Positions 8,472-13,961 of a DNA stretch of 15,259 nt are shown here, one piece after another. A model generated the notes under the pieces. It did no database searches, was not told the origin of the DNA, and saw only the letters and a list, made by a program, of their open reading frames with translations. This stretch comes from DAOQVB01 sp964400865. Its GTDB lineage: Bacteria > Patescibacteriota > Microgenomatia > UBA1400 > PJMF01. The stretch's first letter is position 1; the number at the start of each line of letters is the position of its first letter. The position numbers and the translations under genes were made by a program. The DNA is taken from contig CAYNWG010000022.1 in assembly GCA_964400865.1 (NCBI GenBank), forward strand, positions 1 through 15,259, given 5' to 3'.

Positions 8472-8479
8472 TCCTTTCT
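8472..8479 (-). promoter_or_regulatory. Shine-Dalgarno site of dnaK
   Basis: AGAAAGGA on the minus strand ends four bases before the ATG at 8467. It decides the dnaK start, and it is one of the few clear ribosome-binding sites in the window. Confidence 0.8.
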
Positions 8480-8507
8480 ACAAACTAAGTATGTTGTTAC
8501 GTGGTGA

Positions 8508-8536
8508 AGTATGCACCAAATTAGCACTCTTGTCAA
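8508..8536 (-). promoter_or_regulatory. Sigma70-type promoter of dnaK
   Basis: On the minus strand a perfect TTGACA (8531-8536) is followed after 17 bases by CATACT (8508-8513), four of six matches to the -10 consensus. Transcription would start near 8501, giving a leader of about 34 bases that contains the Shine-Dalgarno site. The -35 box lies inside the CIRCE spacer, so bound HrcA would block RNA polymerase. Confidence 0.75.
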
Positions 8537-8547
8537 TAGACTGCTAA
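8521..8547. promoter_or_regulatory. CIRCE operator (HrcA-binding site)
   Basis: The plus strand reads TTAGCACTC, nine bases, GACTGCTAA. This matches the CIRCE consensus TTAGCACTC-N9-GAGTGCTAA at 17 of 18 arm positions, with the exact spacing. It sits in the gap between the Nudix-grpE gene and dnaK, over the -35 box of the dnaK promoter. Together with hrcA in the same locus this makes HrcA control of dnaK nearly certain. Confidence 0.95.
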
Positions 8548-8552
8548 TCAGT

Positions 8553-9419
8553 TTAAACTAATCCCACCTTTGCATGCTGAATAACCTGGTCATTAAGCCT
8601 CCATCCGATTTTGACCACGTTCCCAACTGTTTTACCTTCGCCCTGAGAATCAACTGCCTCCATTGTGGTTACATCAAAAAGTTGCCCAACAGGGTTAATT
8701 GTTTCTAAACCCTGGGCTTTTAATTTTTCAGTTAGTTGTACAATAATCATCTGTAAACCCTTGTCATTTAACTGTGCCGAAGCAAGCTGCAAATGTTCCA
8801 AGGGTTCAAGTAAAGAAGTAATAAAATCCAAATTAGCTAACCGAGCTAACTTTTGCCGATCATCTTGCTGACGACGCACTAAGTTTTGATAGTCTGCTAG
8901 TGCTCTCGAGGCAATAGCTTGATATTGATCAAGTTTGGCTCGTTGTTCACAAAAATTAATCAATTTTTGAATATCGTTATGGATGTCAGGAACTGTTTTC
9001 AGTTTTAAAGCCTCCTCAAGCGTTACCCAAGCGTATTCAGAATGTTCGGTGGACAGCTTGACTTCTTCTTGAGTAGTCCGACAAATAAATGAGACGCCCA
9101 ACACCTCGGTTTCAGTAGCTTTTTTGCCTCGATAAAAATGCCAATATGAAAAGTTTTCAAAAACCTCGAGTTGGGCGATACCTGCTTCCTCCAACACCTC
9201 TCGTTTTAAGCCAGTCACAAAATCTTCATGCTGATCCAGCCTACCATACACAATTTCCCAAGCTCCGAGGTTAAACTCATCTTGGCGTTTCATAACTAAA
9301 AATTTTCCAGTATTTGCAAGCTCAATAGCTGCACCTATTCCAACCATAAATTGACCAATGCCGGCGACTGCTTGGCCATCGTGTGTAACATGATTAACTT
9401 TAGGTTTAGGTATGTTCAT
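8553..9419 (-). CDS. grpE: Nudix hydrolase-GrpE fusion protein
   Basis: The 288-residue product joins two domains in one uninterrupted frame. Residues about 24-145 form a Nudix hydrolase with a complete Nudix box: G59, E65, then R73 E74 ... E77 E78 ... G80, following G-x5-E-x7-REUxEExGU. Residues about 158-288 match GrpE, the nucleotide exchange factor of DnaK. ADYQNLVRR (175-183) and LLEPLEHLQLA (203-213) carry the conserved four-helix part, and G245, F248-D249, EAV (254-256), GNVV (266-269) and the closing VI-x3-AKVGLV strand form the beta domain. The usual long N-terminal GrpE helix is much shortened. No ATG lies between the domains and no Shine-Dalgarno site precedes the in-frame TTG or GTG codons there, so GrpE is probably made only as the fusion. 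The gene follows hrcA by 20 bases, with no own promoter or Shine-Dalgarno site seen, and precedes dnaK. GrpE function is likely; the Nudix substrate is unknown. Confidence 0.9.
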   Translation of the reverse strand: MNIPKPKVNHVTHDGQAVAGIGQFMVGIGAAIELANTGKFLVMKRQDEFNLGAWEIVYGRLDQHEDFVTGLKREVLEEAGIAQLEVFENFSYWHFYRGKKATETEVLGVSFICRTTQEEVKLSTEHSEYAWVTLEEALKLKTVPDIHNDIQKLINFCEQRAKLDQYQAIASRALADYQNLVRRQQDDRQKLARLANLDFITSLLEPLEHLQLASAQLNDKGLQMIIVQLTEKLKAQGLETINPVGQLFDVTTMEAVDSQGEGKTVGNVVKIGWRLNDQVIQHAKVGLV

Positions 9420-9439
9420 ACAATATAAGTGTGAATGTA

Positions 9440-10162
9440 TTACTCAACTAACTCTTTAACAAGTTCTCTGACGTATTTCATAAAAGGAATAACGTAGGGA
9501 TAATCAAACCGATTGGAGCCGACTACTGCAACGCGACAGTGATGGCCGGCGACTTCAAATGAGGTGTGAATGATGCCCACGTGAGTGAGATACTTATTGC
9601 CAAGCTCTTGACCATATATCACTTGAACTTGATTTTCGTTTGCTCCAAATGAAAAAAGCTGCTCAAGCATCCTTAGCTCTTCAATCATTTCCAATACTTT
9701 TTTCATTACGTTAATATCAGCAAATTCAGGCATAGCCAATAAGTTGGCATAGCCAGCGTGATATAGTTCTTCGTCATCGACCATAGAAATACCGAGTGCG
9801 TGAGTGCGTTGAGCCAATACAACCGCGATTTGTCTGAGTAAGTGGTTCAGTTCTCGACGGTTTTTCCAGACCTGCTCTTTGGCGGCGACCTCATCCGCTA
9901 CAGTAAGCTCTTTTTCTTTCATTAATTCATTGACGTAGAGCTTAAGTGCTTGCGATGTGGGAATTCTGCCCGAACTACTGTGGGATTTGTTGAGATACCC
10001 CTGTTTGGTGAGTTGAACCATCTCGTTTCGGATAGTTGCAGGAGAAACACCAATACTGAATCGTCGATCAATGGTGTCAGAACCAACTGGTTCTGCTGAT
10101 TTAATAAACTCCTCAATAACAGCGCGTAATATTTGAATTTGTCTTGGCGAAAGATCTATCAT
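9440..10162 (-). CDS. hrcA: Heat-shock repressor HrcA, compact form
   Basis: The N-terminus (residues 1-80) is a typical HrcA winged-helix DNA-binding domain: LSPRQIQILRAVIEEFI, EPVGSDTI, then SPATIRNEM and GRIPTSQALKLYV. The C-terminal part also matches the family: ELYHAGYANLLAMPEF (132-147), the helix after it, VQVIYGQE (179-186), and GSNRFDY (215-221) in place of the usual GPTRMDY. At 240 residues it is about 100 shorter than most HrcA proteins. The missing part falls between about residues 125 and 131, where the first half of the GAF-like domain and the inserted dimerisation domain normally lie. HrcA represses chaperone genes by binding CIRCE, and a near-perfect CIRCE lies before dnaK. 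No Shine-Dalgarno site precedes the ATG at 10162. A promoter lies directly upstream, overlapped by a decayed CIRCE-like site, which suggests autoregulation. Confidence 0.93.
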   Translation of the reverse strand: MIDLSPRQIQILRAVIEEFIKSAEPVGSDTIDRRFSIGVSPATIRNEMVQLTKQGYLNKSHSSSGRIPTSQALKLYVNELMKEKELTVADEVAAKEQVWKNRRELNHLLRQIAVVLAQRTHALGISMVDDEELYHAGYANLLAMPEFADINVMKKVLEMIEELRMLEQLFSFGANENQVQVIYGQELGNKYLTHVGIIHTSFEVAGHHCRVAVVGSNRFDYPYVIPFMKYVRELVKELVE

Positions 10163-10165
10163 GAC

Positions 10166-10192
10166 TTAGCAATCATAGTTGTTCTTTGCTAA
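10166..10192. promoter_or_regulatory. Degenerate CIRCE-like site at the hrcA promoter
   Basis: The plus strand reads TTAGCAATC, nine bases, CTTTGCTAA. The outer six bases of each arm (TTAGCA and TGCTAA) match CIRCE exactly and with the right 27-base span; the inner three bases differ in most positions. It covers the hrcA -10 box and the likely transcription start. It could be a weaker HrcA site allowing autoregulation. A chance match cannot be excluded from the sequence alone. Confidence 0.5.
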
Positions 10193-10200
10193 TTTGTCAA
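10172..10200 (-). promoter_or_regulatory. Promoter of hrcA operon, near-leaderless
   Basis: On the minus strand a perfect TTGACA (10195-10200) is followed after exactly 17 bases by TATGAT (10172-10177), five of six matches. The hrcA ATG begins nine bases after the -10 box, so the mRNA would carry only about three untranslated bases. This is one of the two best promoters in the window and probably drives hrcA and the Nudix-grpE gene. Confidence 0.75.
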
Positions 10201-10205
10201 TTCAC

Positions 10206-10235
10206 TTGCTCGTGGACTTTAAATTAAAGTATAGT
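10206..10235 (+). promoter_or_regulatory. Candidate promoter of the GH39-like gene
   Basis: TATAGT (10230-10235, five of six) lies six bases before the ATG at 10242, and TTGCTC (10206-10211, three of six) lies 18 bases further upstream. It is back-to-back with the hrcA promoter, with the two -35 boxes five bases apart. The spacing to the start codon again implies a leaderless mRNA. Confidence 0.45.
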
Positions 10236-10241
10236 GGAATG

Positions 10242-11645
10242 ATGTGGGGAAAACGCAAAAAATTGCGAGTGATTTTTCAGTCAATTCTATTTATTGGTTT
10301 ACTAGTCGTGGTGATGGCTGGTGTTGGACAGTTGGGGATTGTGCGAGATTTTTTTGGACAAGCTAGTTTCATTCCGGCAAACCTCTTCGTAAATACACAA
10401 GCAGTACTTGGTCCCCTCCCCCGTCCCTGGCGCAATTTATCTCAGGGTGGCGAAAGTCATGCTTGGAGAATCGCACCGATCGCTGATTCAGTTCGAGCTC
10501 TATATCCAGAATACATTCGGCTCGATCATATTTACGACTTTTATGATATTGTCAGTGGCTCTCCAGGTAACTTTACAGTTGATTTTTCTAAGTTGGACCT
10601 AGTCTTGAACGACATAAAATCAGTGGGGGCAGTACCATATATTTCACTTTCATATATGCCCCCAGCCTTGGGAGGCGGAGATATTGTTGGCGCACCAACA
10701 AACTACAGCGACTGGCAATCATTAGTACAACAAACTATCCAGCATATTAGTGGAAATCTTGGTTTTCGGGATGTGTACTATGAAGTCTGGAACGAACCAG
10801 ATTTATTTGGTGGTTGGAAGTATTATGGCAATAAAAGTTATCTTGATTTATACGCTGCCTCCGCTCGTGGAGCAGCGGCCACAAGAAATACACAAGCTTT
10901 CAAAATTGGCGGACCCGCGACTACCGCACTCTATAAAAATTGGGTAGACGCGTTACTGAGTTTTACCAGCAAAAATAACTTACGAATTGACTTTATTTCT
11001 TGGCATAAATATACCTACGATCTAGATCAATATAGGGTGGATTTGGCTCAGGCGAGAACTTGGGTGTCAGCATATCCGCAATACAACGGTCAAATGGAGT
11101 ACCAAATTACTGAATGGGGACACAATAGTGAGTTGGATGCTGGTTATGATGGCAGATTGGGCGCTGCCCATACTGTGGCCAGCGCCATTACCATGGTCGG
11201 AAGCCTTGAGCGAGGTTTTGTTTTTGAAATTCAAGACGGACTGGACCCAAGTGGCAAACCATATTGGGGTCGCTGGGGATTACTCACAGCCAACGAACAT
11301 GGTGCAAAACCAAAACCTCGCTACTGGGCACTCAAAATGTTAGATGGTCTGGCAGCCCAACGCCTGCAGTTGCTCGGCCAGGGTTCAAAGGTCAAAGCCC
11401 TTTCAGCAAAAACAGAAGATGGTAAAGTGCAAACAATTCTTGCTAATTTTGATCCCAAAGGAATAGGACAAGAAATAGTACCAATTACCTATCAATTTAT
11501 TACTCCAGGCAACTACGAGCTTTCAATGAAATATTTATCCGGTGACACCAGAATTGATAAAATCGCTACAACTACGGCAACTCTGCGAATGTTGGTCCCG
11601 GTACCTTCAAATGATGTGGTTTTTACCGAACTTGTGAAGAAATAA
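10242..11645 (+). CDS. GH39-like glycoside hydrolase with N-terminal membrane anchor
   Basis: The 467-residue product (from 10242) has a basic start and one hydrophobic segment at about 10-30, acting as an uncleaved anchor or signal peptide. The body is a clan GH-A beta/alpha barrel close to family 39 (beta-xylosidase/iduronidase type). The acid/base Glu is E185 in EVWNEP (181-186), and the nucleophile is probably E291 in YQITEWGHNS (287-296). Conserved features such as ISWHKY (252-257) and FEIQDG (328-333) fall in order. A short beta domain closes the protein from about 375. Two adjacent ATGs (10239, 10242) are possible starts; the -10 box six bases before 10242 favours the latter, and an upstream TTG at 10179 lies in the promoter. 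The enzyme would cut or remodel a sugar polymer outside the cell. The gene is divergent from hrcA and overlaps the end of the convergent GT4 gene by 23 bases. Confidence 0.82.
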   Translation: MWGKRKKLRVIFQSILFIGLLVVVMAGVGQLGIVRDFFGQASFIPANLFVNTQAVLGPLPRPWRNLSQGGESHAWRIAPIADSVRALYPEYIRLDHIYDFYDIVSGSPGNFTVDFSKLDLVLNDIKSVGAVPYISLSYMPPALGGGDIVGAPTNYSDWQSLVQQTIQHISGNLGFRDVYYEVWNEPDLFGGWKYYGNKSYLDLYAASARGAAATRNTQAFKIGGPATTALYKNWVDALLSFTSKNNLRIDFISWHKYTYDLDQYRVDLAQARTWVSAYPQYNGQMEYQITEWGHNSELDAGYDGRLGAAHTVASAITMVGSLERGFVFEIQDGLDPSGKPYWGRWGLLTANEHGAKPKPRYWALKMLDGLAAQRLQLLGQGSKVKALSAKTEDGKVQTILANFDPKGIGQEIVPITYQFITPGNYELSMKYLSGDTRIDKIATTTATLRMLVPVPSNDVVFTELVKK

Positions 11646-12732
11646 CTTGCTGAATTCCAGATTTGAAGTGAGCTTGATCAAACTGCTGGGCATGTTTCCA
11701 AATTAAATTAGCTTTAAATTTTTCTAGCTTGAATCGTTGCAAGGCTTTTAATAGTCCTTCAACAGTAAGGTCGGAAAATAGTACACCTGTTTTTCCATCA
11801 ATTACTGTTTCCAACGGTCCTCCGGAAGCATGCGCTATCACAGGGGTTCCATGCGCCATTGCCTCCACCGGCACCATACCAAAATCTTCATCTTCCACAG
11901 GATACAACAGTGCTTGAGCATTACTATACAAACCAATTAAGTCATCGTCTTGAACAAACCCTAAAAATTCTACAGTTGGCCCAGCAATTTGGCGTAGATG
12001 TCGTAACATTTTGCCCGAACCTACTACTTTTAAAGGCAAACCAAGTTTTGAGCAGGCAGTTACAGCAATTTCAGGATGTTTAGACCAAGCAAGACGATTT
12101 ACGTAGAGAAAATAGTTTTGCTTTTTAGTGATTGGTAATTTTGCAGGCACATTGATGGGTGGATAGACCACCGTGGCTGGCATACGATAAAATTTCTCTA
12201 TTCTCCGTGCAGTTTCTTTGGAATTGGCAATAAAATGGGTGACCCGCTCTCTCGCAATTTGCACATCCACTATACGCAAATAGTGATTAATCAATTCACC
12301 AAAAAATCTGATGAGAGGATTTTTTTTCCAATCGGTCATAGTGGTGTAGCCCCAAAGTGAACGACTGGGGGTATGACAATAGCTCAGATGAACTGATCCT
12401 GGGCGAATTTTTACTGCTTTGGCAAAATAAGCATTGGTGGAAGAAATGACTAAGTCATAACCTGAAAGATCAAGTACTGAAAAGTATTGAGGTGAAAAAA
12501 TTCGCAACGGTGAAAATAGTTTTTTGTGAAAGGGTATCTTGGTGAGCCATGTGGTGCGGATATCCCAATCGGCGAAGCGCTGCCACTGAATCCCCAGTCT
12601 TTGCTGATCTACAAACGCAGTATAGACTGGAGCATCTGGAAACATCTGGTGCAGCGCTTCCAACACCCGCTCTGCTCCGCCATATTCAGCTAAGTAATCA
12701 TGTACCAACGCTACTCGTAATTTTTTTCCCAT
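11623..12732 (-). CDS. GT4-family glycosyltransferase, mannosyltransferase-like
   Basis: The 369-residue product is a GT-B retaining glycosyltransferase of family 4. The N-terminal domain has ALVHDYLAEYGGAERV (8-23), with the Gly-Gly loop of the acceptor side, and HLSYCHTPSR (115-124), a stretch characteristic of WbaZ-like mannosyltransferases. The C-terminal domain begins near YFLYVNRLAWSKHPE (207-221), carrying the phosphate-binding R213 and K218. The E-x7-E motif follows (E282 and E290 in EDFGMVPVEA), then HGTPVIA and GGPLETV. No membrane segment is present, so it probably works at the inner face of the membrane on a lipid-linked glycan. GDP-mannose as donor is a family-based guess. The 3' end overlaps that of the convergent GH39-like gene. 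No Shine-Dalgarno site precedes the ATG; a promoter with its -10 box eight bases upstream suggests leaderless expression. Confidence 0.9.
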   Translation of the reverse strand: MGKKLRVALVHDYLAEYGGAERVLEALHQMFPDAPVYTAFVDQQRLGIQWQRFADWDIRTTWLTKIPFHKKLFSPLRIFSPQYFSVLDLSGYDLVISSTNAYFAKAVKIRPGSVHLSYCHTPSRSLWGYTTMTDWKKNPLIRFFGELINHYLRIVDVQIARERVTHFIANSKETARRIEKFYRMPATVVYPPINVPAKLPITKKQNYFLYVNRLAWSKHPEIAVTACSKLGLPLKVVGSGKMLRHLRQIAGPTVEFLGFVQDDDLIGLYSNAQALLYPVEDEDFGMVPVEAMAHGTPVIAHASGGPLETVIDGKTGVLFSDLTVEGLLKALQRFKLEKFKANLIWKHAQQFDQAHFKSGIQQVISSQVR

Positions 12733-12740
12733 GTAGTCTT

Positions 12741-12770
12741 ATTCTACCTTAACAAGCTAAATTTCTTCAA
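12741..12770 (-). promoter_or_regulatory. Candidate promoter of the GT4 gene
   Basis: On the minus strand TTGAAG (12765-12770, four of six) and TAGAAT (12741-12746, five of six) are 18 bases apart. The -10 box ends eight bases before the ATG at 12732. The -35 box lies inside the last codons of the upstream 118-residue gene. Confidence 0.45.
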
Positions 12771-13113
12771 TTTCAGCCTCAAATGTAATCGCATCAGTTT
12801 TTATCCTGCCAGAATTTTCAAAAAGCACTCGGCCCAAACTAACTAGAAATACTCTACAACCATCGATACTATGTTTTTCCTTCATATAACGCACATACCT
12901 TCGTGCATCTGAAAGTTTCGGCGCAACCCAAATACCACCCCAGTCTCCTTCTCCTTCCACCACAACTTCAGGAGACAATCTATATTGTGATCCGGTTTCT
13001 ATAGCATCGGTATAATCTACAACATTGGGGTTATTGCGTAATCCCAATGATTTTCCATCTGGAGTTGTCACTCGAAAACCATATCGTAGATCTTCTTTTT
13101 GAGTAATTCTCAT
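12757..13113 (-). CDS. Unrecognised 118-residue protein
   Basis: I do not recognise this protein with confidence. It is soluble and acidic at its end, with no signal peptide or membrane segment. The visible pattern is an N-terminal GFRVTTPDGKSLG (12-24), then YRLSPEVVVEGEG (44-56), DWGGIWVAPKLSDARRYVRYM (57-77), and a closing strand pair FLVSLGRVLFENSGRIKTDAITFEAEIEE (89-117). This order (short strands, 'G-G-I-W-V/A' strand, a helix with Asp-Ala-x-x-Tyr, then 'V-x-x-x-G-x-V-L ... K-x-D/A-I-x-x-E') resembles small DUF-type proteins found in phages and bacteria. I cannot name the family. An in-frame TGA three codons before the ATG fixes the start region. It lies between a Nudix gene and a GT4 gene, all in the same direction, but each seems to have its own promoter. 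Confidence 0.65.
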   Translation of the reverse strand: MRITQKEDLRYGFRVTTPDGKSLGLRNNPNVVDYTDAIETGSQYRLSPEVVVEGEGDWGGIWVAPKLSDARRYVRYMKEKHSIDGCRVFLVSLGRVLFENSGRIKTDAITFEAEIEEI

Positions 13114-13131
13114 ATTTTTTCAGTTGGCGAA

Positions 13132-13159
13132 ATTATACTCAACTAGCTGGATTTAGCAA
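13132..13159 (-). promoter_or_regulatory. Promoter of the 118-residue protein gene
   Basis: On the minus strand TTGCTA (13154-13159, four of six) and a perfect TATAAT (13132-13137) are 16 bases apart. The ATG at 13113 lies 18 bases after the -10 box, giving a leader of about 11 bases without a Shine-Dalgarno site. The -35 box is within the end of the upstream Nudix gene. Confidence 0.55.
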
Positions 13160-13607
13160 TCATTTTGATAAATTCGGCTTTAAATTTTTCAAAACTCAGT
13201 GCAAATCCTTGATGTAGTGGTGACGGCAACTCATCTAAAGTAAACCAGCCGAATTCACTAAATTTTTCTGGCTCCATTAGCGTAACCTGCTTACGATCAA
13301 CCAAAACAAAGGCGGGAATAGCCAACCAATGAGTTTGCCTTCCATGCATGGTTCTTAAAATACTGTGTGCAGGAAGAGTCTTTTGAATCGTTCCCTCGCA
13401 CCCATACTCTTCTTTAACTTCTCTGAGAATATTTTCTTCGATTGAACTGCCCAATTCTAATTGACCTGAGCCAGGATCCCAAGCACCGTGCTCGTCCCTA
13501 GCTCCTACTGATCTTTGTGCTAATAAAAGATAACCCTCACCATCATGACAGTAAAATGGCGTGGTTATCCCAATGTAGTCAATCCCGGGTTGAGAGCTAT
13601 TTAACAT
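13143..13607 (-). CDS. Stand-alone Nudix hydrolase
   Basis: From the ATG at 13607 the product is 154 residues, a normal size for a single-domain Nudix hydrolase. The core strand YLLLAQRSVGARDEHGAWD is followed by the Nudix box: G48, then R62 E63 V64 ... E66 E67 ... G69. The Glu expected at position 54 is replaced by Ser, but the metal-binding REVKEE is intact. Enzymes of this family hydrolyse nucleoside diphosphates linked to another group; the substrate cannot be told here. The frame stays open to 13733, but that extension lies antisense inside rnpA and has no Nudix content, so the start at 13607 is chosen. A -10 box seven bases upstream of this ATG supports it. It is divergent from rnpA. 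It differs clearly from the Nudix domain fused to GrpE elsewhere in the window. Confidence 0.85.
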   Translation of the reverse strand: MLNSSQPGIDYIGITTPFYCHDGEGYLLLAQRSVGARDEHGAWDPGSGQLELGSSIEENILREVKEEYGCEGTIQKTLPAHSILRTMHGRQTHWLAIPAFVLVDRKQVTLMEPEKFSEFGWFTLDELPSPLHQGFALSFEKFKAEFIKMIAKSS

Positions 13608-13613
13608 CGATAT

Positions 13614-13622
13614 TGTTATAAT
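13614..13622 (+). promoter_or_regulatory. Extended -10 promoter of rnpA, leaderless
   Basis: TGTTATAAT is a perfect extended -10 element (TGn plus TATAAT), which can act without a good -35 box; none is seen at the usual distance. The rnpA ATG at 13629 starts six bases after TATAAT. Its core overlaps the opposite-strand -10 box of the Nudix gene, so both promoters cannot be occupied at once. Confidence 0.65.
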
Positions 13623-13643
13623 ACGACAATGCTTCCCAAACAA
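13615..13643 (-). promoter_or_regulatory. Promoter of the Nudix gene, overlapping the rnpA promoter
   Basis: On the minus strand TTGTTT (13638-13643, three of six) and TATAAC (13615-13620, five of six) are 17 bases apart; the ATG at 13607 begins seven bases after the -10 box. The -35 box is inside rnpA. Confidence 0.4.
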
Positions 13644-13961
13644 CATCGGTACTCTTCTCGCAACGAAATTAGACAAGTTTTCCGCAATGCTGCTCGCAAG
13701 CATAGCAATTCGTTCATGTGGCTGAGCAGTCAACCGAGTAATCGCACCAATCTACCCTGGCGAGCTGCAATCATTGTTAGTAAAAAAATAGCGCCATTAG
13801 CCACCGATCGGAATGCAATTAGAAGAAAAATCAGTGAATCTCTTTGGCAACAAAAAAATCAACTTAAACAAGGCCTCGATATTGTAATTCTTGCGCAAAA
13901 ACGATCTCAAAATTCTTCAGGTTTGGAAATCATCCAAGAAATTCTGTCGGTGGCAAACTAA
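13629..13961 (+). CDS. rnpA: Ribonuclease P protein component
   Basis: The 110-residue basic protein matches the RNase P protein subunit, which binds the catalytic RNA and helps trim the 5' leader of pre-tRNAs. The N-terminal MLPKQHRYSSRNEIRQVFRN contains the usual start with an R-x3-E-F/I pattern, the central strand is AAIIVSKKIAPLA (46-58), and the signature RNR helix is DRNAIRRKISE (60-70), close to canonical RNxxKRxxRE. A strand DIVILAQKR (84-92) and a C-terminal helix complete the fold. Length is normal. It is not preceded by rpmH (ribosomal protein L34) on its strand and is not followed by yidC, so it lies outside the usual rpmH-rnpA context. Its stop codon overlaps that of the convergent exonuclease gene by four bases. 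The start is directly downstream of an extended -10 box, with no Shine-Dalgarno site. Confidence 0.92.
   Translation: MLPKQHRYSSRNEIRQVFRNAARKHSNSFMWLSSQPSNRTNLPWRAAIIVSKKIAPLATDRNAIRRKISESLWQQKNQLKQGLDIVILAQKRSQNSSGLEIIQEILSVAN

Noticed and set aside
8468..8536. Upstream TTG start for DnaK at 8536
   Set aside because: The extension covers the -10 box and leader, does not resemble any DnaK N-terminus, and the Shine-Dalgarno site fits the ATG at 8467.
8960..8970. Internal TTG start that could give a separate GrpE from the fusion gene
   Set aside because: No Shine-Dalgarno site or promoter-like box lies before it, so a separate GrpE product is not supported.
10179..10241. Upstream TTG start for the GH39-like protein
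   Set aside because: The extension runs through the divergent promoter region and would put extra residues before a normal basic, hydrophobic anchor.
13153..13179. TTAGCAATC resembling a CIRCE left arm at the end of the Nudix gene
   Set aside because: No right arm is present at the required spacing, and the bases are explained by coding sequence.
13608..13733. N-terminal extension of the stand-alone Nudix protein to 13733
   Set aside because: It lies antisense within rnpA, has no Nudix content, and a promoter-like -10 box is placed seven bases before the ATG at 13607.
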